DNA of 64,000 nucleotides from Streptomyces sp. CB00316 (GCF_001905595.1 NZ_LIXI01000011.1:128497-192496); one strand, 5' to 3'. Counted from the first letter of the stretch, positions 51,171-60,955 are shown. Notes: generated by a model from the sequence alone, not told the origin. Numbers and translations: made by a program.

Positions 51171-51872
51171 TCAGCCCGTGGCGGTGACGAGCTTCCGCAG
51201 GAAGGCGAGATCGACGTCTTCGAGGGAGCCGACGACGACCCGGCCGGAGGCGGGTGCGATGGGGGCCACGGACGGTACGGCGACCACCCGGCACCCCGCC
51301 GCCTCGGCAGCGGCCACCCCGGTCGCGGTGTCCTCGATGACCGCGCAGCGCCACGGGTCGGCGCGGAAGCCCGCGGCGGCGGTGAGGTAGGGCTCGGGGT
51401 GCGGCTTGGTGCGCGTGACCTCGTCACCGGCGACCGTGAGCGCGAAGTGGTGGTGGCCCACGGAGTCCAGCACCCGGTCGATGATCCGGCGGTGCGAGGC
51501 CGAGACGAGCGCGGTGGGGATCTTCGACGCGGCCAGCTCGGCGAGCAGTCTCCCGGCGCCGGGCATCAGCGGCACGCCGTTCCGGATGCGCTTCTCGAAG
51601 CGGTCGTTGAGCAGCACGGTCAACTCGTCCAGGGAGATGTCGGCGCCGGTGACGTCGATCAGGTAACCGGCGCTGCGGGTCATCGGCCCGCCGACGACGA
51701 CGTCCCGCCAGGGCTCCTCCAGACGGTGTCCGAGGTCGGCGAAGACCTCCTTCTCGACGTCCCACCAGAAGCCCTCGGTATCGACCAGGGTGCCGTCCAT
51801 GTCGAGGAGGACCGCCTGCAGGGCGGCGCCTTCGGCCGTGCGGGTCAAGGACGCGGGGACCGTACTCGTCAT
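51171..51872 (-). CDS. HAD-family phosphatase (beta-phosphoglucomutase-like)
   Basis: 233 residues. HAD motif I is AVLLDMDGTLVDTEGFWWDVE, motif II lies in PTALVSASHRR, motif III is TKPHPEPYLTAA and motif IV AVIEDTATGVAAAEAAG. The helical cap between motifs I and II makes it subfamily IA, which dephosphorylates sugar phosphates or similar metabolites. ATG at 51872. It lies downstream of metH on the same strand but behind a hairpin terminator. Confidence 0.88.
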   Translation of the reverse strand: MTSTVPASLTRTAEGAALQAVLLDMDGTLVDTEGFWWDVEKEVFADLGHRLEEPWRDVVVGGPMTRSAGYLIDVTGADISLDELTVLLNDRFEKRIRNGVPLMPGAGRLLAELAASKIPTALVSASHRRIIDRVLDSVGHHHFALTVAGDEVTRTKPHPEPYLTAAAGFRADPWRCAVIEDTATGVAAAEAAGCRVVAVPSVAPIAPASGRVVVGSLEDVDLAFLRKLVTATG

Positions 51873-51899
51873 CCGGCACACCTTCCGTAAGGGACGAGA

Positions 51900-51938
51900 A
51901 GGCCGGTCGCCGCTCCCGGAGGGGAGGGCGACCGGCCT
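51900..51938. terminator. hairpin terminator after metH
   Basis: 12-bp perfect arms AGGCCGGTCGCC / GGCGACCGGCCT with a 15-nt loop, between metH and the HAD gene (both minus strand). Confidence 0.75.
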
Positions 51939-52013
51939 GCACTGGACCGACCAGTCTACGACGTGTCCGCCTGCGGTGCGCGAACGACGCGAAGCAGCGG
52001 GGTGAAGGGGCGG

Positions 52014-55000
52014 CTACCGTGCGTTGAAGTACTTCGCCTCGGGGTGGTGGATGACGAGGGCGTCGGTGGACTGCTCCGGGTGGAGCTGGAACTCCTCGGA
52101 GAGCTCCACGCCGATCCGGCCCGGCTGGAGGAGGTCGGCGATCTTCGCGCGGTCCTCCAGGTCCGGGCATGCACCGTAACCGAGCGAGAACCGTGCGCCC
52201 CGGTACTTCAGCGCGAACATGTCCTCGACGTCGGCGGGGTCCTCCCCGGCGAAGCCCAGCTCGCTGCGGACCCGGGCGTGCCAGTACTCGGCGAGGGCCT
52301 CGGCGAGCTGGACGGAGAGCCCGTGCAGCTCCAGGTAGTCGCGGTAGGAGTTGGCGGAGAACAGCTCGGCGGTGGCCTCGCCGATCCGGGAGCCGACGGT
52401 GACGACCTGGAGGCCGATCACATCCGTCTCGCCGGACTCCTCGGGGCGGAAGAAGTCCGCGAGGCAGAGGCGGCGGCCTCGGCGCTGGCGCGGGAAGGTG
52501 AAGCGGGTGCGCTCGGAGCCGTCCTCGCGCAGGAGGATCAGGTCCTCGCCCTTGGAGACGCAGGGGAAGTAGCCGTAGACGACGGCCGCCTCCAGGAGGT
52601 TGTTGGACTGGAGGTGGTCGAGCCAGCCCCGCAGGTGCGGGCGTCCCTCGGTCTCCACCAGCTCCTCGTACGTCGGTCCGTCGCCGGTCCTGGCCTGCTT
52701 GAGGCCCCACTGGCCTTTGAACAGGGCGCCCTCGTCGAGCCAGGAGGCGTACTCCTTGAGCGGGATGCCCTTGATGACCCGGGTACCCCAGAACGGCGGC
52801 TCGGGGACGGGGTTGGTGGTGGAGACGTCCGAGCGCACCGGACCCTCGGGCTCCTCGACCTCCAGCACCGCCGCGACGTCCTTCCTGGGGACCCGGCGCT
52901 GCTTGAGCTCGGGCAGGGCCGCGCCCGGCACACCGCGCTTGAGGCCGATGAGCGCGTCCATCAGGCGTAGGCCCTCGAAGGCGTCGCGGGCGTAGCGGAC
53001 CTCGCCCTCGTAGATCTCGTGCAGGTCCTGCTCGACGTAGGCCCTGGTCAGCGCGGCGCCACCGAGGATGACCGGGAAGTCGGCGGCCATCTTGCGCTGG
53101 TTCAGCTCCTGGAGGTTCTCCTTCATGATCACGGTGGACTTCACCAGGAGGCCGGACATGCCGATGACGTCGGCGCGGTGTTCCTCGGCGGCTTCCAGGA
53201 TCGCGGAGACGGGCTGCTTGATGCCGAGGTTGACGACGTTGTAGCCGTTGTTGGAGAGGATGATGTCGACGAGGTTCTTGCCGATGTCGTGGACGTCGCC
53301 GCGGACGGTGGCGAGCACGATCGTGCCCTTGCCGTCGTCGTCGGTCTTCTCCATGTGCGGCTCAAGGTGTGCCACCGCGCTCTTCATGACCTCGGCGGAC
53401 TGGAGGACGAACGGCAGCTGCATCTGGCCGGAGCCGAACAGCTCGCCGACCGTCTTCATGCCTTCGAGCAGCGTGTTGTTGACGATGTCCAGGGCCGGGG
53501 TGTCCTGGAGCGCCTCGTCGAGGTCGGCCTCCAGGCCGTTCTTCTCGCCGTCGATGATGCGGCGCTGGAGCCGCTCGTCCAGCGGGAGGGCCATCAGCTC
53601 CTCGGCCTTGCCCGCCTTCATCGACTTCATGTTGACGCCCTCGAAGAGCTCCATGAGCTTCTGGAGGGGGTCGTAGCCCTCGGCACGGCGGTCGTAGATC
53701 AGGTCGAGGGCGACCTTGACCTGCTCCTCCTCCAGCCGGGCGATGGGCAGGATCTTCGAGGCGTGCACGATCGCGGAGTCCAGGCCCGCCTTGACGCACT
53801 CGTCGAGGAAGACGGAGTTCAGCACGACCCGGGCGGCCGGGTTGAGACCGAAGGAGATGTTGGACAGACCCAGGGTGGTCTGGACGTCCGGGTGGCGCTT
53901 CTTCAGCTCGCGGATCGCCCCGATGGTGGCGATGCCGTCGCCGCGGGACTCCTCCTGGCCGGTGCAGATGGTGAAGGTCAGGGTGTCGATGAGGATGTCG
54001 GACTCGTGGATGCCCCAGTTGGTGGTGAGGTCCTCGATGAGCCGCTCGGCGATGGCGACCTTGTGCTCGACCGTCCGCGCCTGGCCCTCCTCGTCGATGG
54101 TCAGGGCGATCAGGGCGGCGCCGTGCTCGGCGGCCAGGGCGCTGACCTGCGCGAAGCGGGACTCGGGGCCGTCGCCGTCCTCGTAGTTCACCGAGTTCAG
54201 CACGGCACGGCCGCCGAGCTTCTCCAGGCCGGCGCGGAGCACGGGCAGCTCGGTGGAGTCCAGCACGATCGGGAGGGTGGAGGCGGTGGCGAAGCGGCCG
54301 GCCAGCTCGCTCATGTCGGCGACGCCGTCGCGGCCCACGTAGTCGACGCAGAGGTCGAGCATGTGCGCCCCTTCGCGGATCTGGTCGCGGGCCATCTCCA
54401 CGCAGTCGTCCCAGCGGGCCTCCAGCATGGCCTCGCGGAACTTCTTGGAGCCGTTGGCGTTGGTGCGCTCCCCGATCGCCAGGTAGGCGGTGTCCTGGCG
54501 GAAGGGGATCGTCTGGTAGAGCGAGGCGGCGCCGGGCTCGGGGCGCGGGTCGCGCTCGGTCGGCGTGAGCCCCCGGGCCCGCTCCACGACGGCCTTCATG
54601 TGGGCCGGGGTCGTACCGCAGCAGCCGCCGACGAGGGAGAGGCCGTAGTCCCGGACGAACAGCTCCTGGGAGTCGGCGAGGCCCTCGGGGCCGAGCGGGA
54701 AGTGCGCGCCGTCCTTGGTGAGGACGGGCAGGCCGGCGTTGGGCATGCACATCAGGGGCGTACGGGAGTGGCGGGCGAGGTAGCGCAGGTGCTCGCTCAT
54801 CTCGTCCGGGCCGGTGGAGCAGTTCAGACCGATGAGGTCGATGCCCAGCGGCTCCAGGGCGGTGAGGGCGGCGCCGATCTCGGAGCCGAGCAGCATGACG
54901 CCGGTCGTCTCGAAGGCGAGGGAGCAGATCAGCGGCACGTCGATGCCGAGCGCGTCCATGGCCCGGCGCGCTCCGATGATGCTGGACTTGGTCTGCAGCA

Positions 55001-55529
55001 GGTCCTGGGTGGTCTCGACGATCAGGGCGTCGGAGCCGCCCGCGAGGAGACCCTCGGCGTTCTTCTGGTAGCCGTCGCGCAGGACGTCGTAGGAGATGTG
55101 GCCGAGCGAGGGCAGCTTGGTGCCGGGGCCGATGGAGCCGAGGACCCAGCGCTGGCGGCCGTCCTTGCCGGAGAACTCGTCGGCGACCTCGCGGGCGATC
55201 CGGGCGCCGGACTCGGAGAGCTCGAAGATCCGGTCGGCGATCTCGTACTCGTTGGCGGCGGAGTGGTTCGCGCCGAAGGTGTTGGTCTCGACGCAGTCGA
55301 CGCCGACCGCGAAGTACTCCTCGTGGACGGTGCGCACGATGTCGGGGCGGGTGATGTTGAGGATCTCGTTGCAGCCTTCGAGGTTCTCGAAGTCCTCAAG
55401 CGTCGGGTCCTGCGCCTGGAGCATGGTGCCCATCGCACCGTCGGCCACCACCACCCGGGTGGCGAGCGCCTCGCGCAGGGCTTCTACGCGGGTCCGGCTG
55501 TCGGCGGCGGGTGTCGGCAACGAGGCCAT
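52014..55529 (-). CDS. metH: cobalamin-dependent methionine synthase
   Basis: 1171 residues with all four modules. The homocysteine domain (residues about 15-325) starts RVVVADGAMGTMLQAQDPTL and ends with the zinc cysteines in LVGGCCGTTPAHMKA. The methyltetrahydrofolate domain is at YLAIGERTNANGSKKFREAML. The cobalamin domain carries VRGDVHDIGKNLVDIIL, with the DxHxxG axial histidine. The C-terminal SAM-binding reactivation domain includes LADFFRPEESGETDVIGLQ. It transfers a methyl group from folate to homocysteine. ATG at 55529 with GGGAGA upstream. The 240 bp to the divergent gylR hold no B12 riboswitch that I can recognise. Confidence 0.95.
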   Translation of the reverse strand: MASLPTPAADSRTRVEALREALATRVVVADGAMGTMLQAQDPTLEDFENLEGCNEILNITRPDIVRTVHEEYFAVGVDCVETNTFGANHSAANEYEIADRIFELSESGARIAREVADEFSGKDGRQRWVLGSIGPGTKLPSLGHISYDVLRDGYQKNAEGLLAGGSDALIVETTQDLLQTKSSIIGARRAMDALGIDVPLICSLAFETTGVMLLGSEIGAALTALEPLGIDLIGLNCSTGPDEMSEHLRYLARHSRTPLMCMPNAGLPVLTKDGAHFPLGPEGLADSQELFVRDYGLSLVGGCCGTTPAHMKAVVERARGLTPTERDPRPEPGAASLYQTIPFRQDTAYLAIGERTNANGSKKFREAMLEARWDDCVEMARDQIREGAHMLDLCVDYVGRDGVADMSELAGRFATASTLPIVLDSTELPVLRAGLEKLGGRAVLNSVNYEDGDGPESRFAQVSALAAEHGAALIALTIDEEGQARTVEHKVAIAERLIEDLTTNWGIHESDILIDTLTFTICTGQEESRGDGIATIGAIRELKKRHPDVQTTLGLSNISFGLNPAARVVLNSVFLDECVKAGLDSAIVHASKILPIARLEEEQVKVALDLIYDRRAEGYDPLQKLMELFEGVNMKSMKAGKAEELMALPLDERLQRRIIDGEKNGLEADLDEALQDTPALDIVNNTLLEGMKTVGELFGSGQMQLPFVLQSAEVMKSAVAHLEPHMEKTDDDGKGTIVLATVRGDVHDIGKNLVDIILSNNGYNVVNLGIKQPVSAILEAAEEHRADVIGMSGLLVKSTVIMKENLQELNQRKMAADFPVILGGAALTRAYVEQDLHEIYEGEVRYARDAFEGLRLMDALIGLKRGVPGAALPELKQRRVPRKDVAAVLEVEEPEGPVRSDVSTTNPVPEPPFWGTRVIKGIPLKEYASWLDEGALFKGQWGLKQARTGDGPTYEELVETEGRPHLRGWLDHLQSNNLLEAAVVYGYFPCVSKGEDLILLREDGSERTRFTFPRQRRGRRLCLADFFRPEESGETDVIGLQVVTVGSRIGEATAELFSANSYRDYLELHGLSVQLAEALAEYWHARVRSELGFAGEDPADVEDMFALKYRGARFSLGYGACPDLEDRAKIADLLQPGRIGVELSEEFQLHPEQSTDALVIHHPEAKYFNAR

Positions 55530-55730
55530 GGATGATCTCCCAGGGATGCGACGGCTGTCGGCTTTGCGTCCTTCTCGGGGAAGGCGCACCCCGTCAGCGT
55601 AGCCGGACACCTCGACGCGTGGTCGGTCCGTCCATGAGGCGGACTGCATGCTGTGCGGGTGCGGGGGCGGCGGGCCGTCAGGAGGAGACTTTCCCCCGGA
55701 GTCCGGCGCAGGTCGGCATCGACCGATAGT

Positions 55731-55747
55731 GTTCAGCATTGTCGAAC
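55731..55747. promoter_or_regulatory. GylR operator candidate upstream of gylR
   Basis: GTTC-N9-GAAC with the 12-mer GCATTGTCGAAC at 55736-55747. The same 12-mer recurs at 56750-56761 upstream of glpF. Expected for an autoregulating IclR-type repressor. Confidence 0.65.
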
Positions 55748-55769
55748 CGAGGTGGAGGAGTACGGCGCG

Positions 55770-56534
55770 ATGGCCAAGAACATCCAGTCGCTGGAGCGGG
55801 CGGCCGCGATGCTGCGCCTGCTGGCGGGCGGCGAGCGGCGGCTCGGGCTGTCCGACATCGCCTCCTCCCTGGGGCTGGCCAAGGGCACCGCCCACGGAAT
55901 CCTCCGCACCCTCCAGCTGGAGGGGTTCGTCGAGCAGGACGCCACATCGGGGCGCTACCAGCTCGGCGCCGAGCTGCTGCGCCTCGGCAACAGCTATCTC
56001 GACGTCCATGAACTGCGGGCCCGCGCCCTGGTCTGGACGGACGACCTGGCCCGCTCCAGCGGCGAGAGCGTCCACCTCGGCGTGCTGCACCAGCACGGCG
56101 TCCTCATCGTCCACCACGTCTTCCGGCCCGACGACAGCCGCCAGGTGCTGGAGGTCGGGGCGATGCAGCCGCTGCACTCCACGGCGCTCGGCAAGGTGCT
56201 GTCCGCGTACGACCCGGTGGCGCACAGCGAGGTCATGGAGGCGGAGCGCCGCTCCTTCACCGGCCGCACGGTCACGGCCGCCGACGAGTTCGAGGCGATG
56301 CTGGACCTGATCCGCGCCCAGGGCTGGGCCGCCGACGCCGAGGAGACCTGGGAAGGGGTGGCCGCCGTGTCCGCCCCGATCCACGACCGGCGCAGGATGC
56401 CGGTGGGCGCGGTGGCGGTGACGGGTGCGGTGGAGCGGGTGGCGCCGGGCGGCGTGCTGCGGCCCGAGCTGATCGCGGCCGTACGGGACTGTGCCCGGGC
56501 GGTCTCCCGGGACCTGGGCGCCGGGCGCTTCTGA
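55770..56534 (+). CDS. gylR: IclR-family glycerol operon regulator GylR
   Basis: 254 residues. The N-terminal winged helix (SLERAAAMLRLLAGGERRLGLSDIASSLGLAKGTAHGILRTLQ) and C-terminal IclR effector domain (LHQHGVLIVHHVF, PLHSTALGKVLSAYDP) match GylR, described in S. coelicolor as the substrate-responsive repressor of gylCABX. ATG at 55770 with GGAGGAG upstream. It precedes glpF by 385 bp, its own transcript being separate. A 12-bp motif shared with the glpF promoter region marks its likely binding sites. Confidence 0.92.
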   Translation: MAKNIQSLERAAAMLRLLAGGERRLGLSDIASSLGLAKGTAHGILRTLQLEGFVEQDATSGRYQLGAELLRLGNSYLDVHELRARALVWTDDLARSSGESVHLGVLHQHGVLIVHHVFRPDDSRQVLEVGAMQPLHSTALGKVLSAYDPVAHSEVMEAERRSFTGRTVTAADEFEAMLDLIRAQGWAADAEETWEGVAAVSAPIHDRRRMPVGAVAVTGAVERVAPGGVLRPELIAAVRDCARAVSRDLGAGRF

Positions 56535-56739
56535 GACCGGGGTACCCCTGAGGGTCAGGCCACCGCTGAGCACCGGGCCGCCCCTGAAAGCCGGGCAGCC
56601 ACCCCCGTGACGCATGCCGTGTGCGCCGGGGTGCGCCCGCGCGCGTCCGGGCGCATCGTGGGGTAACGATCGCGTCGCGCACCGAGTCCTCGGCCACAGA
56701 ACCCTTGACGCTTCCTTCACTCGGGGGAAACACTGCCGT

Positions 56740-56784
56740 TCAACGGTCGGCATTGTCGAACGCCTAACGGCAATACGCGTTAGG
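56740..56784 (+). promoter_or_regulatory. glpFKD control region: GylR site and adjacent inverted repeat
   Basis: GTTC (56739-56742) to GAAC with the 12-mer GCATTGTCGAAC (56750-56761), also present before gylR, followed by CCTAACG-N8-CGTTAGG (56763-56784, perfect 7-bp arms). This lies 136 bp or more before the glpF start, inside the 385-bp gap after gylR. The rest of that gap shows only GC-rich sequence without a gene. Confidence 0.65.
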
Positions 56785-56919
56785 GTGTGACAGTGCCAAG
56801 GGCCGGCCAAGCCCTTACAGGTGGGCTGCCCACGCTTCGTGGATACCCACCTGGGGCGCGGACCACCGGAGGGACCCGGTGTTCCGCTCTCCCCCGGACG
56901 AAGGACGAAGGAGTCGCGG

Positions 56920-57711
56920 GTGTCCAGCTCCGACATTTTCATCGGCGAGACCATCGGTACCGCCGTACTCATCCTGCTCGGTGCCGGTGTCGTTGCCGCC
57001 GTCACGTTGAAGCACTCGAAGGCCCGGAACGCGGGCTGGCTGGCCATCACCTTCGGGTGGGGTTTCGCCGTGCTGACCGGCGCCTATCTGGCCGGCGGCG
57101 TCTCGGGCGCTCACCTCAACCCCGCGGTCACCCTCGGCCTGGCCATCAAGGGCGGTACCGCGTGGGGCGACGTGCCCCTCTACCTCGGCTCGCAGCTGCT
57201 CGGCGCGATGGTCGGCGCCCTGTTGGTCTACGCGGTGTACTACGGGCAGTTCCACGCCCACCTCACCGACCCGGAGATCATCAAGGCGCAGCCCACCGAC
57301 GAGGGCATGGTCGACCAGGCCGCCGCGCCCAAGGCCGGTCCGGTGCTCGGGATCTTCTCCACCGGCCCCGAGATCCGTAACGGCGTGCAGAACGTCGTCA
57401 CCGAGGTCATCGCGACCGTGGTGCTGGTCCTGGCGATCCTGACCCAGGGCCTCAACGACGAGGGCAACGGCCTCGGCGTGCTCGGCGCCCTGGTCACCGC
57501 CCTGGTCGTGGTCGGCATCGGTCTCTCCCTCGGCGGCCCCACGGGTTACGCCATCAACCCGGTCCGTGACCTCGGCCCCCGCATCGTGCACGCGGTGCTG
57601 CCGCTACCGAACAAGGGTGGTTCCGACTGGGGCTACGCGTGGGTACCCATCGTGGGTCCGCTCATCGGCGGCGCACTCGCCGGTGGGCTCTACAACCTCG
57701 CCTTCGCCTAG
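56920..57711 (+). CDS. glpF: glycerol uptake facilitator (MIP channel)
   Basis: 263 residues, six helices plus two half-helices. The first channel motif is SGAHLNPAVTLGLAI; the second reads GYAINPVRDLGPRI, that is NPV instead of the usual NPA, while keeping the Arg and Asp of the glycerol-type selectivity filter. An extended loop (DEGMVDQAAAPKAGP) separates the halves. The GTG at 56920 has AAGGAG upstream. It is the first gene of the glpF-glpK-glpD operon (gylC in S. coelicolor terms) and admits glycerol by facilitated diffusion. Confidence 0.92.
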   Translation: MSSSDIFIGETIGTAVLILLGAGVVAAVTLKHSKARNAGWLAITFGWGFAVLTGAYLAGGVSGAHLNPAVTLGLAIKGGTAWGDVPLYLGSQLLGAMVGALLVYAVYYGQFHAHLTDPEIIKAQPTDEGMVDQAAAPKAGPVLGIFSTGPEIRNGVQNVVTEVIATVVLVLAILTQGLNDEGNGLGVLGALVTALVVVGIGLSLGGPTGYAINPVRDLGPRIVHAVLPLPNKGGSDWGYAWVPIVGPLIGGALAGGLYNLAFA

Positions 57712-57768
57712 CCCACGCGGGTATCAGTGCCGTAACCCCTTTCACCCACAGACTTCCGGGAGCACACC

Positions 57769-59313
57769 GTGACCGACGCACACACCACCGGCACCCACGG
57801 CACCGGCCCGTTCATCGCGGCCATCGACCAGGGCACCACCTCCAGCCGCTGCATCGTCTTCGACAAGGACGGCCGGATCGTCTCGGTCGACCAGAAGGAG
57901 CACGAGCAGATCTTCCCCAAGCCGGGTTGGGTCGAGCACGACGCGACCGAGATCTGGGAGAACGTGCAGGAGGTCGTCGCCGGGGCCATGGTCAAGGCCG
58001 GCATCACCTCCGCCGACGTCAAGGCGATCGGCATCACCAACCAGCGCGAGACCACGCTCCTGTGGGACAGGAACACCGGTGAGCCGGTGCACAACGCGCT
58101 GGTCTGGCAGGACACCCGTACCGACGCGCTCTGCAAGGAGCTCGGCCGCAACGTGGGCCAGGACCGCTTCCGCCGCGAGACCGGGCTGCCGCTCGCCTCG
58201 TACTTCGCCGGGCCCAAGGTCCGCTGGCTGCTCGACAACGTCGAGGGGCTGCGCGAGCGCGCCGAGGCCGGCGACATCCTCTTCGGCACCATGGACTCCT
58301 GGGTCATCTGGAACCTGACCGGCGGCACCGACGGCGGCGTCCACGTCACCGACGTCACCAACGCCTCGCGGACCCTTCTGATGAACCTGCACAAGATGGA
58401 GTGGGACGAGAAGATCCTCCACTCCATCGGCATCCCGGCCGCGGTCCTCCCCGAGATCCGCTCCTCCGCCGAGGTGTACGGCCACGCCAAGGGCGGCATC
58501 CTCGACGGCGTGCCCGTCGCCTCCGCGCTCGGTGACCAGCAGGCGGCCCTGTTCGGCCAGACCTGTTTCGCCGAGGGCGAGGCCAAGTCCACGTACGGCA
58601 CCGGCACCTTCATGCTGATGAACACCGGCTCCAACCCGGTGAACTCGTACAACGGGCTGCTCACCACCGTCGGCTACCAGATCGGCGACAAGCCCCCGGT
58701 GTACGCCCTGGAGGGCTCCATCGCGGTCACCGGTTCGCTGGTGCAGTGGATGCGCGACCAGATGGGCCTGATCAAGTCGGCCGCCGAGATCGAGACGCTC
58801 GCCTCCTCGGTCGAGGACAACGGCGGCGCCTACTTCGTGCCCGCCTTCTCCGGTCTGTTCGCCCCCTACTGGCGTCCCGACGCCCGCGGTGTGATCGCCG
58901 GTCTCACCCGTTACGTCACCAAGGCGCACATCGCCCGTGCCGTCCTGGAGGCCACCGCCTGGCAGACCCGCGAGATCAGCGACGCCATGACGAAGGACTC
59001 CGGCGTCGAGCTGACCGCGCTCAAGGTCGACGGCGGCATGACGTCCAACAACCTGCTGATGCAGACGCTCGCCGACTTCCTGGACGCGCCGGTGGTGCGC
59101 CCCATGGTCGCCGAGACCACCTGCCTCGGCGCGGCCTACGCCGCCGGCCTGGCCGTCGGCTTCTGGCCGGACACCGACGCGCTGCGCGCCAACTGGCGCC
59201 GGGCCGCCGAGTGGACCCCCCGCATGGACGCGGACACCCGTGCCCGCGAGTACAAGAGCTGGCTCAAGGCCGTCGAACGGACCATGGGCTGGATCGAGGA
59301 CGAAGAAAGCTGA
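57769..59313 (+). CDS. glpK: glycerol kinase
   Basis: 514 residues of the FGGY family: IAAIDQGTTSSRCIVFDKDG is the N-terminal phosphate loop, PGWVEHDATEIWENV and ITNQRETTLLWDRNTGEPVHNALVWQDTRTD are signature stretches, and STYGTGTFMLMNTG and GGMTSNNLLMQ lie in the second domain. It phosphorylates glycerol to sn-glycerol 3-phosphate. GTG start at 57769, 57 bp after glpF. It corresponds to gylA. Confidence 0.95.
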   Translation: MTDAHTTGTHGTGPFIAAIDQGTTSSRCIVFDKDGRIVSVDQKEHEQIFPKPGWVEHDATEIWENVQEVVAGAMVKAGITSADVKAIGITNQRETTLLWDRNTGEPVHNALVWQDTRTDALCKELGRNVGQDRFRRETGLPLASYFAGPKVRWLLDNVEGLRERAEAGDILFGTMDSWVIWNLTGGTDGGVHVTDVTNASRTLLMNLHKMEWDEKILHSIGIPAAVLPEIRSSAEVYGHAKGGILDGVPVASALGDQQAALFGQTCFAEGEAKSTYGTGTFMLMNTGSNPVNSYNGLLTTVGYQIGDKPPVYALEGSIAVTGSLVQWMRDQMGLIKSAAEIETLASSVEDNGGAYFVPAFSGLFAPYWRPDARGVIAGLTRYVTKAHIARAVLEATAWQTREISDAMTKDSGVELTALKVDGGMTSNNLLMQTLADFLDAPVVRPMVAETTCLGAAYAAGLAVGFWPDTDALRANWRRAAEWTPRMDADTRAREYKSWLKAVERTMGWIEDEES

Positions 59314-59326
59314 CGAGGAGCATTCC

Positions 59327-60937
59327 ATGACCACCCTGCAGAGCGTTCCCGCCCTCGGAACGCACCCGGCCTCCGGCTCCCTGCCGAGCCGCGCCGAGAC
59401 CCGGGAGCAGCTGTCCCGGGCGACCTACGACCTCCTGGTCATCGGCGGCGGCATCCTGGGCATCTCCACCGCCTGGCATGCCGCGCAGTCCGGGCTGCGG
59501 GTGGCTCTGGTGGACGCCGGTGACTTCGCCGGCGCCACCTCCTCCGCCTCCTCCAAGCTGCTCCACGGCGGTCTGCGCTATCTCCAGACCGGCGCGGTCA
59601 AGCTGGTCGCGGAGAACCACTTCGAGCGCCGCGCGGTCTCCCGCGAGGTGGCCCCTCACCTGGCCAACCCGCTCACCTTCTACCTGCCCGTCTACAAGGG
59701 CGGCCCGCACGGCGCGGCCAAGCTCGGCGCGGGCGTCTTCGCCTACTCCGCGCTCTCCGCGTTCGGCGACGGCGTCGGCCACGTCATCTCCCCGGCCAAG
59801 GCGCAGCGTGACGTGCCCGAGCTGCGCACCGACAACCTGAAGGCCGTCGCGGTCTACGGCGACGACCAGATGAACGACGCCCGCATGGCGCTGATGACGG
59901 TCCGCGCGGCCGTCGACGCGGGCGCGGTCGTCCTCAACCACGCGGCCGTCACCGGTCTCCGCTTCACCCGGGGCCGCGTCACGGGCGCCGACCTCGAGGA
60001 CAGCGTCGACGGCACGGAGTTCGGCGTCACCGCCCGCCTCGTGCTGAACGCGACCGGCCCGTGGGTCGACCACCTGCGGAAGATGGAGGACCCGAACGCG
60101 GCCCCCTCCATCCGCCTCTCCAAGGGCGCCCACCTGGTCCTCAAGCGGACCCGTCCGTGGCGGGCGGCGCTGGCCACCCCGATCGACAAGTACCGGATCA
60201 CGTTCGCGCTGCCGTGGGAGGACATGCTGCTCCTCGGCACGACGGACGAGGAGTACGAGGGTGACCCGGCGGACGTCTCGGTGACCGAGGCGGACACCGC
60301 TCAGATCCTCGACGAGGCGGCGTTCTCGATCAAGGACCAGCAGCTCTCGCGCGACCTGATCACGTACTCCTTCGCCGGTCTGCGGGTGCTGCCCGGCGGT
60401 CCGGGCGACACCTCCAAGGCCAAGCGCGAGACGGTCGTCACCGAGGGCCGCGGCGGGATGCTGTCGGTCGCGGGCGGCAAGTGGACGACGTTCCGCCACA
60501 TCGGCCGCACCGTCATGAACAAGCTGGCCGCCCTGCCCGGGCACCCGCTGGCCGAGGACATGGAGCCGATGAACCGGCTGCCGAAGAAGCTGCCGCTGCC
60601 CGGGATCGCCAACCCGAACGCGGTCGCGCACCGGCTGCTCATCGACGGCGGCACCCCTGGCCCCCGCATGGCGCCGGACACCGCCCGGCACCTGGCCACG
60701 CACTACGGCTCGCTCGCCTTCGACATCGCGCGCCTGGCCAACGAGAGCCCGGAGCTGGCCGAGCGCGTACACCCGGACGCCCCGGAGATCTGGGCCCAGG
60801 TCGCCTACGCCCGCGACCACGAGTGGGCCGAGACGGCGGACGACGTACTGCGCCGCCGGACCACGCTGACGATCCGGGGCCTGGCGACGGACGATGTCCG
60901 CGACGGCGTCGAGAAGCTGCTGGCCGACCGGGACTGA
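59327..60937 (+). CDS. glpD: glycerol-3-phosphate dehydrogenase (FAD)
   Basis: 536 residues. FAD-binding Rossmann motif DLLVIGGGILGISTAWHAAQSG, then SSASSKLLHGGLRYLQTGAVKLVAE, the GlpD/GlpO signature, and a C-terminal helical domain with RDHEWAETADDVLRRRTTL. It oxidises glycerol 3-phosphate to dihydroxyacetone phosphate at the membrane. ATG at 59327, 13 bp after glpK; gylB equivalent. A hairpin terminator closes the operon. Confidence 0.95.
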   Translation: MTTLQSVPALGTHPASGSLPSRAETREQLSRATYDLLVIGGGILGISTAWHAAQSGLRVALVDAGDFAGATSSASSKLLHGGLRYLQTGAVKLVAENHFERRAVSREVAPHLANPLTFYLPVYKGGPHGAAKLGAGVFAYSALSAFGDGVGHVISPAKAQRDVPELRTDNLKAVAVYGDDQMNDARMALMTVRAAVDAGAVVLNHAAVTGLRFTRGRVTGADLEDSVDGTEFGVTARLVLNATGPWVDHLRKMEDPNAAPSIRLSKGAHLVLKRTRPWRAALATPIDKYRITFALPWEDMLLLGTTDEEYEGDPADVSVTEADTAQILDEAAFSIKDQQLSRDLITYSFAGLRVLPGGPGDTSKAKRETVVTEGRGGMLSVAGGKWTTFRHIGRTVMNKLAALPGHPLAEDMEPMNRLPKKLPLPGIANPNAVAHRLLIDGGTPGPRMAPDTARHLATHYGSLAFDIARLANESPELAERVHPDAPEIWAQVAYARDHEWAETADDVLRRRTTLTIRGLATDDVRDGVEKLLADRD

Positions 60938-60955
60938 CCTCCCCACGGGTACGAC

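Noticed and set aside
55530..55769. Cobalamin riboswitch upstream of metH
   Set aside because: No B12-box-like sequence or the expected multi-helix leader could be found in the 240-bp gap.
55530..57050. In-frame N-terminal extension of metH far upstream on the minus strand
   Set aside because: MetH homology begins at the ATG at 55529 with a good ribosome binding site; the extension runs antisense through gylR.
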